Shown here in pieces: positions 55,448 through 64,000 of a stretch of 64,000 nucleotides of DNA. The position numbers were made by a program, and so were the translations under genes. Origin of the DNA: Notolepis coatsorum (lineage: Eukaryota; Chordata; Actinopteri; Aulopiformes; Paralepididae); contig OZ020594.1 in assembly GCA_963971535.1 (NCBI GenBank), forward strand, positions 116,843,127-116,907,126, given 5' to 3'. A model generated the notes under the pieces. That model did no database searches, was not told the origin of the DNA, and saw only the letters and a list, made by a program, of their open reading frames with translations. Each line of letters begins with the position of its first letter. The stretch's first letter is position 1.

Positions 55448-56046
55448 TAGGGCTGGGCGATATTACCAAAAACGTTATCGCGATAAAATTATAAAATATT
55501 TCATATAATTCGATATCGATAATTATCGTCGATATAATGTATGTCAAGTTTAATTAACTTATTATGCTGCTGCGAATGTCTCGAGTCGAGTTGATGTCGT
55601 CATCAGTCCGCGCACGTTAGAAGTTAGCCGACAAGCGGAATATCTCATGGCAATGTAATAAATATGACACTAAAATACTCTCTTCGGCCACAATATATTG
55701 AAACGACGTCCACTGTATACCACACACTACTATGAACGTGGCCTCAGAATTCACGCCGCACACATACTCGGCACGTAAATATATAAAACATCGCCGTGCA
55801 AGCTAGTTAGCCTAGCAAGCCTTGTTGTTGAGTGAGTCCTACCTCTCTACCCAGAGGTGCAGCGCTGGGTCTCCTTCCTGGTCTCCTTCGCTCTCTGCCA
55901 TCTCCTTCACCGATTGGTTGTTAGTGCGTGCTCATATCCAAGCTTGGAAAATCGATATATCGAAACTTTGCGACCACGTTTCATGTTTATTTCGAGGAAA
56001 TAATTTATCGCGATAGTTATCGTTATCGTTTTATCGCCCAGCCCTA
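55448..56046. mobile_element. hAT MITE (GGGCGATA type) with 8-bp TSD
   Basis: It starts TAGGGCTGGGCGATA and ends TATCGCCCAGCCCTA, flanked by TATCAAGC (55440-55447 and 56047-56054). Both ends are rich in ATCGCGATAA motifs. No transposase is present. Confidence 0.9.
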
Positions 56047-56219
56047 TATCAAGCTATAGGAAATTTCATATCCCAGTAACAATATATATCACGATATATT
56101 GTACAATTTCTGTAAATTGGATGAAACATTTGTCTACAAAATAACCACATAATCCACTACTACTAATTGACTACTTTTTAATAATCCTGAGTGTAAACTA
56201 AATAAAAATTAAGGCACTT

Positions 56220-56925
56220 TGTCTTTTCTCCTTTTATTTGGAAGAAACGTATGTCAGAACCATATGCTGAATACCTCTTCACCTACGACTAAACTCCTGT
56301 ACATGGCACCAACACTAGGGATGCAACTAAAGATTATTTTGTTATTGATTCATCCTAAATGATTGTTTTACCAGAAAAACAACAACAATCGATTCTATTT
56401 GCAATTCAATATTTCAAAATGTTTTACTAGTATCCTTAGTTCACATGGGTAGTTGCCTCTTTGACACCACCTACTGAATACCCAGAGTAGGAGATGAGCC
56501 ATGAAGTTTATTTATGTCTGTAAATGCGGATGCAGCGGATAGTGTGGATAGGGATGGGTACCGAACCCGGTACTTTTAAGGGTACAGACCGAATTACCTA
56601 TTACCGAGTACCTATTACCGAGTACCGATTCATTAGGTTAAGGTTAACTGTCTGACTGCTAGCATGTCAAGTTTGAAAGCTCTTGGAGCTTGTATTATTA
56701 ATCTACATGAGTTTATATGTCTCAACTCCCATACGGCCAGGCTATATTTTGGTTCTTTTTTCCTTTGGGGGTGTATAACAATATCTATCAATTTAACAAG
56801 TTTTGCAGTAAAATATTTTTATACAAGAATCCATTTCATATATGGGAGACCTTAGAGATGAGGAAAAACATGCTTGTGTTTTGTTCTACCTCCGGTAGGG
56901 GTATCTCAAAAACGAAAGCACTAAT
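56220..56925. other. Spacer with decayed hAT-like pieces
   Basis: ACTAGGGATGCAACTAAAGA (about 56312) and GGGATGGGTACCGAACCCGG (about 56551) resemble hAT-family starts, but matching ends were not located. The ORF at 56664-56855 has no similarity I recognise. Confidence 0.4.
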
Positions 56926-58805
56926 AGTGATGAAGTGTTTCGAGAGGATAGTCATGTCGCACATCAAGGAGACCATGCCAGATACACTGGACCCTCTGCA
57001 GTTTGCGTACCATCAGAACCGGTCCATGGAGGATACAGTCAACACAGTCATCCACACCACCCTCACCACTTAGAGGGCAAGGACACCTATGCCAGACTAT
57101 TATTAATAGACTACAGCTCTGCATTTAACACGGTCATCCCACATAAACTCTCACTGTTTGTCTGACACCGGCTCTCTGTAACTGGGTGCTGAACTTTCTT
57201 ACAAAAAGGCCCCAGTCAGTCAGAGTCGGCAACGTGACATCAGGCCCAAGGTTCTAAGCACAGAGACCCCCCAGGGCTGCGTGCTGAGCCCCCTGCTGTA
57301 CACCCTCTTCACACACGACTGTGTGGCCTCCCAGAACAACACCAGTACCATCACTACATGGCACTACGGGGTACTATAGGGTACTACATGGCACTACAGG
57401 GTACTACATGGCACTACATGGTACTACATGTCTGCTCCTTTGCAGCACCACAAATATGGGAACTCTCTAACTCTTCCCCCCCCCCCCCCTCCCCCCCTCC
57501 CTCCCCCTTCTCTCTGAGTGCCCGTCTCCTGGCGCTGACTAAGGTGATGGATGCCTCGGGGTCTTGGCCAAGATTGTAGTGACTGCTCTACATGCACCTC
57601 CGAGGCCTTGGATCAGTTATTCACCGCCGTCTGTCCGTGGTCCTGTCAACTGATTAACAGTATTAACAGACTGTTAACAGATTAACAGTCAACGCGGTTT
57701 CATTGCTGGGTTAAGTACTTCTATTCTATTCACATAATACGCTTACTTCATATATCTACTCCATTCACATATATGCCTACCACTTGTATCTATTGCTATG
57801 TCCGCCTACTACAATCTCATGAGCTGTCTAACGCCTGTCCCGTCTCCCTGTCTCCCTATGACTTGCTGTCCAGGAGTGTTGACCGGAGTGTTGGACGTCC
57901 CGTGACGAAGGCCGGGAGATTGCGACCCCCTCTGCGTGCCCCCCTGTCTCCGGAGGTCTCGTAGTGGTGACCGGAGTGCCGGATGTCCCGCGATGATGTC
58001 GGGGAGTTTGCGACCCTCCCTGCGCCACCCCCTATCTCCCTGTCTCCGGCTGTCCCTGAGCAACGACCGGAGTGTTGAATGTCCTGTGACTAAGACGGGG
58101 AGGACGTGACCCTCTTTGCGCCGCCCCTGTGCCTCAAATAGATCCGCTATCAACTCTATCTTTAATCTTTCAAAATGTTCAGTTGCTATCGCTATTAGCT
58201 CTATCTTTAATCTTTCAAAATGTACAGTTGCTATTGCATGCACTCATCTGTGTTTCACCACACACATGAGTGCATGCTTACCAACTGTCCGTCTGCAACA
58301 CTACTATCACCAACATCTAAGAAGGGAGATCCCCCCTTGAATGGCCCTTCTAAGGTTTCTCTCCTCCACACTGCCTGTGGAGCTTTTTTCCCTATTGTTA
58401 GGTTTTAGTGAGTTTTTCCCTTACCTTCGTGTGGGGTATGTCTGGGAGTGCTTGCATTCTTTCATTTATTTGCATTCATCTAAAAATGTTTGGACCTTAT
58501 GGTGTTCTTGTTCTGTTCTTGACTTATTGTTATGTTTTCTTCTTGACTTGTTTAAAGAAGACCTGTACGGCCCATGGGGACATTAACGTGTGTTGTCGGG
58601 CCCTATAAATAAATTTGATTTGATTTGATCAAGTTTGTGGATGATACTACGGTTGTCAGACTGATCACTGGGGGAGCTGAGGAGGCGTACAGAAGAGAGG
58701 TGGCGGAACTGGTGGCCTGGTGTCAGGACAATAATCTCTCCTTGAACGCAGACAAGACCAAGGAGAAGATTATTGACCCACGGAGGAGAGAGAATAAGGA
58801 TCCCA
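56926..58805 (+). mobile_element. L2-like LINE RT, split by another insertion
   Basis: Bases 56926-57345 encode 'VMKCFERIVMSHIKETMPD', 'DPLQFAYHQNRSMEDTVN', '[15 protein letters not shown]' and '[20 protein letters not shown]' in changing frames, and 58625-58805 continues with 'IKFVDDTTVVRL' (the catalytic box reads VDD), 'EAYRREVAELVAWCQDNNLSL'. About 1.27 kb of foreign sequence lies between. The coding frame is broken several times. Confidence 0.8.
57346..58624 (+). mobile_element. Insertion with TTTGAT-type retroposon tail
   Basis: The inserted segment begins with a tandem CACTACAGGGTACTACATGG array (57346-57440), has a C-rich block at 57475-57500, and ends ATAAATTTGATTTGATTTGA, a common 3' end of fish non-LTR elements. 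It contains a roughly 90-bp tandem repeat at about 57875-58125 (CGGAGTGTTG.. units) and a 45-bp duplication at 58153-58235. Confidence 0.6.
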
Positions 58806-59216
58806 CTTCTGTCTCATTATGCAAAACACGCCCCTTTTTGTTTGCTTGATTGTAGCCACGCCCCCTTTTGCGATGCGTTATGGCCATAAGTCCCGCCCCC
58901 GTTTCTGATTGGTCGAGGATTGAGCGGGACTTCCGGTTTCGGAGGGGAGGGACATCCGGTTTAGGAAGGGGAGGGGTTTTCAGATTTTTTTTCAAAATAT
59001 TTTTTTTGTTGTTGTCAGAAATAAAAGTTTCAGAATAAAGTTTCAGAATAAATTTATGTGGACATAAATAAACATTTCAAATGTGTGTGTGTGTGTGCAG
59101 CCCACGGGGCGATACCATATGAAAATGTGTATCAGAAATGCAGATATCTGAGATTGTAACTAGATAACTTGAGGGAGGGCCTTTTCTTTTTTTTTTGTAA
59201 ACACCTATAGCTAATT
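58806..59216. other. Spacer upstream of the PolB relic
   Basis: Contains GC-box-like GGGGAGGGG elements at about 58945-58980, two TTTCAGAATAAA units at 59028-59051 and a (TG)n run at 59082-59097. It might include the promoter of the acidic ORF, but no TATA box or element terminus is clear. Confidence 0.35.
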
Positions 59217-59756
59217 ATGGATGATGATCTGAGCGCTACAGAAATACAGGATAGCTCCATGCTAGATCCTGCCGAGTTTGAAGCGTATCTGTTCTCTAAT
59301 GAGTTTAACGATGGGTTATTCAACATAACTCTAGATCCCCCACATGTTATGAATGACTCTATAACAAATACCATTGTAGACTTGGAAGAATATCTTCTTT
59401 CGACAGAGATGACTAATGCAATTACAGCGTTGAATAATTCTGTACAAATTACACCTGTAGCAGAGATCTTAGATTTCTTAGATCTCCCCCCTGCACCGGT
59501 CGATAATGATTCATTACTCATAGCTATACGAGAAACTGAGTCTAATATTCTAGATCTATGTGTTTCCATGAACGGTCATGATGATAGCGTTCCAGAAGAT
59601 TCTACGGATCTGGATGAGCTTTTTGCAGAATTAGACGAATTACAAGCACCGGCTACACCATGCATGCTTTCTGGGTGTCACTCTCCATCAGTAACCCCTC
59701 TCTCAATTGATGAGTCGTATACCACCAGCCCCCTCGACACCTCACTCAAGCGCTGA
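59217..59756 (+). CDS. Acidic 179-aa protein beside PolB
   Basis: The ATG at 59217 (TTATGGATG context) opens a 179-codon frame. The product is strongly acidic from end to end, with clusters such as 'DDDLSATEIQDSSMLDPAEF' and 'DSTDLDELFAELDEL', contains 'ILDFLDLPPAP', and has hardly any Lys. It resembles activation or disordered interaction segments in composition only. It ends 138 bases before the PolB ATG, on the same strand, so it may be a Polinton/adintovirus-like accessory gene. No family was recognised; it may also be exonic. Confidence 0.55.
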   Translation: MDDDLSATEIQDSSMLDPAEFEAYLFSNEFNDGLFNITLDPPHVMNDSITNTIVDLEEYLLSTEMTNAITALNNSVQITPVAEILDFLDLPPAPVDNDSLLIAIRETESNILDLCVSMNGHDDSVPEDSTDLDELFAELDELQAPATPCMLSGCHSPSVTPLSIDESYTTSPLDTSLKR

Positions 59757-59785
59757 CAACCCTACTGTACATACAGGTTGTGGTC

Positions 59786-60931
59786 TAACTACAGTACATA
59801 ACAGAACTTTTTAATAACACAGAGTTAAGAGAGTACTTCAACTTACACCCAACGAAAGGCGTACCAGACTTCGGTATATTCCATAATAATATTATGGCCA
59901 CCATGGACCGTATGCTAACTAGAATCCAAAGTGATACAAATGATAATGACATCATACAGGTATCGTTAATAGGCGATGGGGTGGTAGACGAGGTCTATAA
60001 ATTCCTACGAAACGGCCGTGAGAATCTTAATGATTTTTACCAGATACTAGAACAGTTAGTGCAATCAAATCATGCACTGCTCGCTGATACGTCTTTACAG
60101 CTAGTAGCCCAGATCGTGCGCACCCCTACCAGGACCAAAAGAAAAATCGAGGGTTTATTAAATAGCGAAGTGCTCAGTAAGAATAGACGTTTCTTAAACA
60201 TCATAAGTAACCCGAACGATCGACAATGCTTCGCAACAAATGTGGCAATGCTCCTAGATCCATCTATAAATCAGGATGTGGCTTACCTGCGCGGCAGAGA
60301 TTTACATAAACTTGCAAATGTCCCTGAAGGGGGTGTGGGTTTCACCGATATACAACGCTTCGAGAGGGTTTTAAATCGTTCTATAGTTGTATTCTTCCGA
60401 AATGCTAAAGGTTTCTCGCATTATAAATCGGGGTTTGAAGGACCAGAACCTGCCTTGCATTTATTGTTACATTGTGAACACTACTACGGCATAACCAAAC
60501 TACATTCGTTTTTTGGCACATCATACGTGTGTCCTGGATGTTTTGCTGGGTACAATAGAAAGGGTGCGCACAGTTGTAAGACTACCTGCAGTATTTGTCA
60601 CAATGTTGAATGTCATACCAAGCCAAAAGCGTTACAGAAATGTAAAGACTGCAATCGGATTTGTCAATCGTCTTTCTGTTATGACCAGCATAAAGCAAAG
60701 CGCGCAAACGTTCTAAAACAACGAAGTGTATGTGAAGCCAATAAAAAATGTGAAAAATGTGGTGATATGCTCTACATCGCGGCCTCGAAGCCAAAAAAAC
60801 ACAAGTGCAAGGACCCTATCTGCCATACATGTATGGAACCTTTAGCTGACGAGGCCGCCAGACGTGATCATAAATGTTATTTCAAAACAATACCCGTCGA
60901 CACGAAGCCTAAAGCCGACAGTGTTTTATGA
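59786..60931 (+). pseudogene. polB: Polinton/adintovirus-like PolB, N-terminal zinc region
   Basis: The frame is open from about 59786; ATGs occur at 59894 and 59903, the latter in a perfect GCCACCATGG context. The protein has an N-terminal region with 'QVSLIGDGVVDEVYKFLRNG', a conserved 'FTDIQRFERVLNRSIVVF', and then 'LHSFFGTSYVCPGCFAGY' leading into a Cys/His-rich zinc-binding series (CSIC, CKDC, CEKC, CHTC). This is the layout of the N-terminal part of protein-primed PolB of Mavericks/Polintons. It stops at 60931 because of a frame change near 60905-60915. Confidence 0.75.
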
Positions 60932-61673
60932 CATTGAGTCATTTGTGGATGCTAACAACAAACATGTACCTTATCTCATATGTAGTCAGACTAATAATCG
61001 AAAAGATTCATGGAAAGGACCCGATTCTTGTGTTAAACGCTTCCTTAAACATTTTCGAAGACGACGCTTTCAAGGTTTCACATTCATTGCCCACAATAGC
61101 CGCGGTTTCGATAGCTATCTGGTGTTAAATCCGATGGTTAAAGACGGATTAACCCCTGATCTAATCACACAAGGTAGTAAAATCCTATGTTTCGACAATA
61201 AAACATTTCGACATCGATATATTGACTCAGTGTCCTTTTTACCCATGAAGCTAAGTCAATTACCTCAAGCCATGGGATTCAAGGATCAAGTGACGGGTTA
61301 TTTCCCACATTCGTTCAGCTCTCTAGAGAACCTAGAGTACATCGGTCCTTATCCATCACCAGAGTATTATAACCCCGATCGAATGTCCTCGTCAGAACGA
61401 GAGAAATTTTTTCTCTGGTACGATAGCGTTAAGACAGGTGTTTTTAATTTTGCATCAGAGGCGAAACGTTATTGTACCAACGACGTAGATATACTTAGCC
61501 GTGGCTGTCTGAAATTTCGGGACGATTTCATTAAAGAAACCTCGGTCGATCCATTTCAGTCTATTACTATCGCTGCGGCCTGCTTACGAGTTTTCAAAAC
61601 AAAATATCTAAAACCAGAGACCTTAGCCATACCGGATCCCGACAATTATAGAAGTCAGAAATGTTACCCCCTT
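60900..61673 (+). pseudogene. polB: Polinton/adintovirus-like PolB, exonuclease domain
   Basis: It continues the preceding gene one frame over (the apparent ATG at 60864 is incidental). The proofreading motifs are intact: Exo I FYDIES with Asp at 60930, Exo II 'FIAHNSRGFDSYL' near 61086, and Exo III 'YCTNDVDIL' near 61470. Further family segments are 'TGYFPHSFSSLENLEYIG' and 'MSSSEREKFFLWYDS'. Sequence ends about 'PDNYRSQKC' at a degraded TTAA where another transposon begins. The palm and thumb domains, and the integrase, ATPase and capsid genes expected of Polintons, are not in the window. Confidence 0.8.
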
Positions 61674-61677
61674 GAAT

Positions 61678-62488
61678 GCCACCATCCACTTCAATGTTAG
61701 CATTAAAAACGCCTAATCTATGTTTTAAATTATGGCTATGTGTCTAATCTACCCGTCGCTTATCAATGACTTTTCGAAAAGCTATCGTTCTCTCGAAAAT
61801 CTTCGGAAAATATAAAGATTCCCCACATAAACAGCATTTATTGGAATATTCTTGAATACACTAGACACGTTGTCATTTGTCGGCCTATTTATGAATCGTT
61901 TTCAAATAAACGCTAGATTATCGATAGTATGTGTACTTATGCACGCTAAAGAAGCGAGCTTAAAAATCTATTTGCTCGTTTCCTCATCACACACACACGG
62001 CACACGCTGAGATATAGGTCAAAACAGCTCCAATTACCCCAAGACTAGTAACATAGATTCCTTACCTTAGATCAGATGTTCTCCAAAAAGATTATTCCAA
62101 TTCCTGATCGCCATTCCAAATATCGATCGCTTTTATTGATCCAACGCTGCATATTGGACATATGTATTCCACGCTGTTCTGAGGGTCCACAATGAATCCG
62201 ATCGGCTTGGGTTACATGCCTGAGAAGTAAAATGTGGATTCCGGATTTTTCTTTTCTCATCCATTTTCATTGAGTCCATTCCAAAAGGGTGCATTACCAT
62301 CTGGGAGACGATAGGGGGCGTTTTTTTCCCATCTGAGCTCCTACAGGGGCTGCTGTACCAACGGGAGACTCGGTTGATGAAATATGAATTCAGATCGCTA
62401 ATAAAAAAATTAAACTACATTTGTCGTCGTCGGCACTCAACGGGGGGGGCTGATAAAACGAGTATAGTCATCGCTGGCATCCAAAGTG
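61678..62488. mobile_element. piggyBac-like TTAA element truncating PolB
   Basis: It starts CCCCTTGAATGCCACC after TTAC (61674-61677, probably a mutated TTAA) and ends before TTAA at 62489-62492. It shares the family core in reverse (CTGATCGCCATTCCA at about 62103) and the ATTATGGCTATGTGTCTAAT block near its left end with 18936-19858. Confidence 0.65.
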
Positions 62489-62492
62489 TTAA

Positions 62493-62935
62493 GCCCGGAG
62501 CCCAATTTTCTGAAAATCCGCCTAAAATACATACCTAAGTAAATGGAATATTGCTCCACTTCTACAAGGTCCATTTGCATGTTCTTGGTATCTAGGGACA
62601 TCTATGGACCTCAGTGAATGTATTCCCAGTGTCAGAAATAGTGTCTATTACTAGGCTTGCTTAAATTGTGATGAAACAAAGGAGAATATGAATTATGATT
62701 TTTTTTTTGACAGTGAATAACACCATGCTAAAAATGACCAGACATGAAAAACTGCCACTGAGCTTGTTCAGTACCTTCTTGAGATCATGTGTACACGTCT
62801 GGTCATTGTTAGCATGGTGTTATTCACCTTCAAAGTGAATTCAACATTTTTATAAATATATTCTAGATACCAAGAACATGCAAATGGCCCTTGTAGAAGC
62901 AGAGCAATCTTCATTTTAGGCAAATTTAGAGAGTC
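62493..62935. mobile_element. MITE with inverted arms
   Basis: 62558-62597 and 62866-62905 are approximate reverse complements (CCATTTGCATGTTCTTGGTA and its complement), and GTGAATAACACCATGCTAA near 62715 is repeated in inverted form at about 62809. The left end abuts a TTAA. Related fragments lie at 48520-48760 and 50245-50345. Confidence 0.7.
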
Positions 62936-62960
62936 TGTGTGACGGGGTCCTTTTTCTCCC

Positions 62961-63163
62961 TTGACCAAACTTGATATGCATGACCTTGGTGGGCTCTAGG
63001 TCAACTCCTGAAAAGGGGGTCAATGTCAGACTTTGCAATCAAAAGTTAGGGGGCTAATAACCCTTGCCATAATTTCAGTGCGCCCCCTAACTTTTGATTG
63101 CAAGGTCTGACATTGACCCCCTTTTCAGGAGTTGACCTAGGTCATGCATATCAAATTTGGTCA
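62961..63163. repeat. 200-bp palindromic hairpin
   Basis: The left arm (62961-63053) and right arm (63078-63163) are reverse complements with a small bulge at 62986-62995 around a 25-base loop. The near-perfect pairing suggests a MITE hairpin or a recent inverted duplication. Confidence 0.9.
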
Positions 63164-63194
63164 ATGTCAGACCTTGCAATACACTGTAAGGCAC

Positions 63195-63370
63195 TGTAAG
63201 GCTACTGTCCTGCCTCACTTCCAGTGATGAAGCTAAGCTATGCTAACGGAGCGTCTATTCCCAAAGCTAAAATGCACGCACAGAGACAAAAAAGGTATGT
63301 ATCTTCTTGTCTAACTCCAGGGAAGATGTTAAATAAGCTAATTTCCCAAAATGTTGGAGTTCCCCTTTAA
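63195..63370. mobile_element. Kolobok-like TTAA element, partial
   Basis: Matches 1338-1520 and the reverse complement of 49641-49810, ending at TTAA 63367-63370. The other half is missing. Confidence 0.75.
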
Positions 63371-63371
63371 G

Positions 63372-64000
63372 AATGGGTACAAGTCACAGGCTCTTAGTCC
63401 ATTCGGTAAGTCCGATCACGCCGCCATCTTTCTTTTGCCAAAGTATAAACAGGGTATCAAGCGCACGCCGGTAGTATCGCGAGAGGTTAAGCGTTGGACT
63501 GTGACGTCAGAGGAGACGCTTCAGGCTGCGCTGGAATGCACAGACTGGAATGTGTTTCGTGATAACACAGACAACCTCAACGAATACACTGAAACGGTGC
63601 TCGACTTTGTCTGTACTCTGGTAGAAGAAACAATCCCCTCTACCACAATTAGAATTTACCCAAATCAAAAGCCTTGGGTAGATAAATCCGTCCGTGAGGC
63701 TCTGAAAGTGCGCACCTCAGCATACAACACCGGGCTTGTGACAGGCAACATGGATGAACACAAGACGGCAAGATACAACGTCAGGAGAGCAGTAATAGAG
63801 GCAAAACGGCGTTATAGGGACAAAGTTGAACTTCAGTTTGAACAGGCTGACTCTAGAGGCATGTGGCAGGGCCTCAGAACGATGACAGATTACAAAGGCA
63901 CCTCCCTCAAGATGAACAGTGACATCTCCTTAGCAAATGAACTCAATACCTTCTATGCGAGGTTTGAGGCGGTGAATAACAACACCAGCCTACAAACCAC
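63372..64000 (+). mobile_element. L2-group LINE ORF2, open to the window edge
   Basis: A frame starting at 63372 has no stop over 209 codons and continues past 64000. It encodes the end of the endonuclease ('FGKSDHAAIFLLPKYKQ') and the linker before RT ('ECTDWNVFRDN', 'YPNQKPWVDKSVREALK', 'AKRRYRDKVELQFEQ', 'MWQGLRTMTDYKG', 'LNTFYARFEA'). The intact frame suggests a fairly young copy whose RT lies beyond the window. Its left edge coincides with the TTAA end of the Kolobok-like fragment. Confidence 0.85.

Noticed and set aside
57809-58243. 144-codon minus-strand ORF with internal repeats
   Set aside because: It is the translation of the ~90-bp and 45-bp tandem repeats; no independent evidence of coding.

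Overview
This window reads as a transposon-rich intergenic or heterochromatin-like segment of a vertebrate nuclear genome, most probably a teleost fish. The evidence is the repertoire: L2-type and (ATCA)n-tailed non-LTR retrotransposons, Gypsy, BEL/Pao and DIRS-like retroelements, hAT and TTAA-targeting DNA transposons, tRNA-derived SINEs, a Polinton/adintovirus-like polymerase relic, and a KPY/TGEKP-type C2H2 zinc-finger exon. No bacterial, organellar or single-copy housekeeping gene was recognised. The species cannot be fixed from the sequence alone.

Layout. 0-1.5 kb: a TTAA-type element split by a 5'-truncated L2. 2.9-6.5 kb: the 3' end of a non-LTR retrotransposon interrupted by two hAT elements, each with a perfect 8-bp target duplication; the second hAT contains a LINE tail that itself carries a TTAA element. 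8.4-15.5 kb: a young Gypsy element (1.13-kb LTRs) inside a reverse LINE 3'UTR. 15.9-18.9 kb: a reverse LINE end, microsatellites, a 25-bp minisatellite and a longer L2 copy. 18.9-19.9 kb: a TTAA element. 20.0-25.3 kb: a DIRS-like element with inverted terminal repeats and an internal complementary region, retaining only a gag-like gene. 25.4-26.7 kb: a 34-bp minisatellite and an L2-like fragment. 26.9-32.9 kb: a BEL/Pao element with a tRNA-Tyr primer site and gag-protease but no RT or integrase.

33-40.5 kb holds satellite-like sequence, hairpins, broken LINE pieces and a Charlie-like hAT. 40.6-41.5 kb (minus) is a ten-finger C2H2 exon, the best candidate for a host gene. 41.6-43.5 kb: a TTAA-family element carrying a SINE, then a decayed LINE. 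43.9-48.1 kb (minus): a pseudogene of a large uncharacterised protein family with a cysteine-rich C-terminus, broken by frameshifts and by SINE and LINE insertions, the LINE holding a further TTAA element. 48.5-56.2 kb: MITEs, a Kolobok-like element with 120-bp TIRs, SINEs, and nested TTAA and hAT elements. 56.9-58.8 kb: a split LINE. 59.2-61.7 kb: an acidic ORF and a frameshifted protein-primed PolB N-terminal and exonuclease region, cut off by a TTAA element. 61.7-64.0 kb: MITEs and a LINE ORF running off the window.

The genes do not form a pathway. The unifying theme is retroelements that keep intact ends and gag while having lost polymerase functions (Gypsy, BEL/Pao and DIRS alike), together with unusually readable insertion nesting that gives a relative history of the locus.
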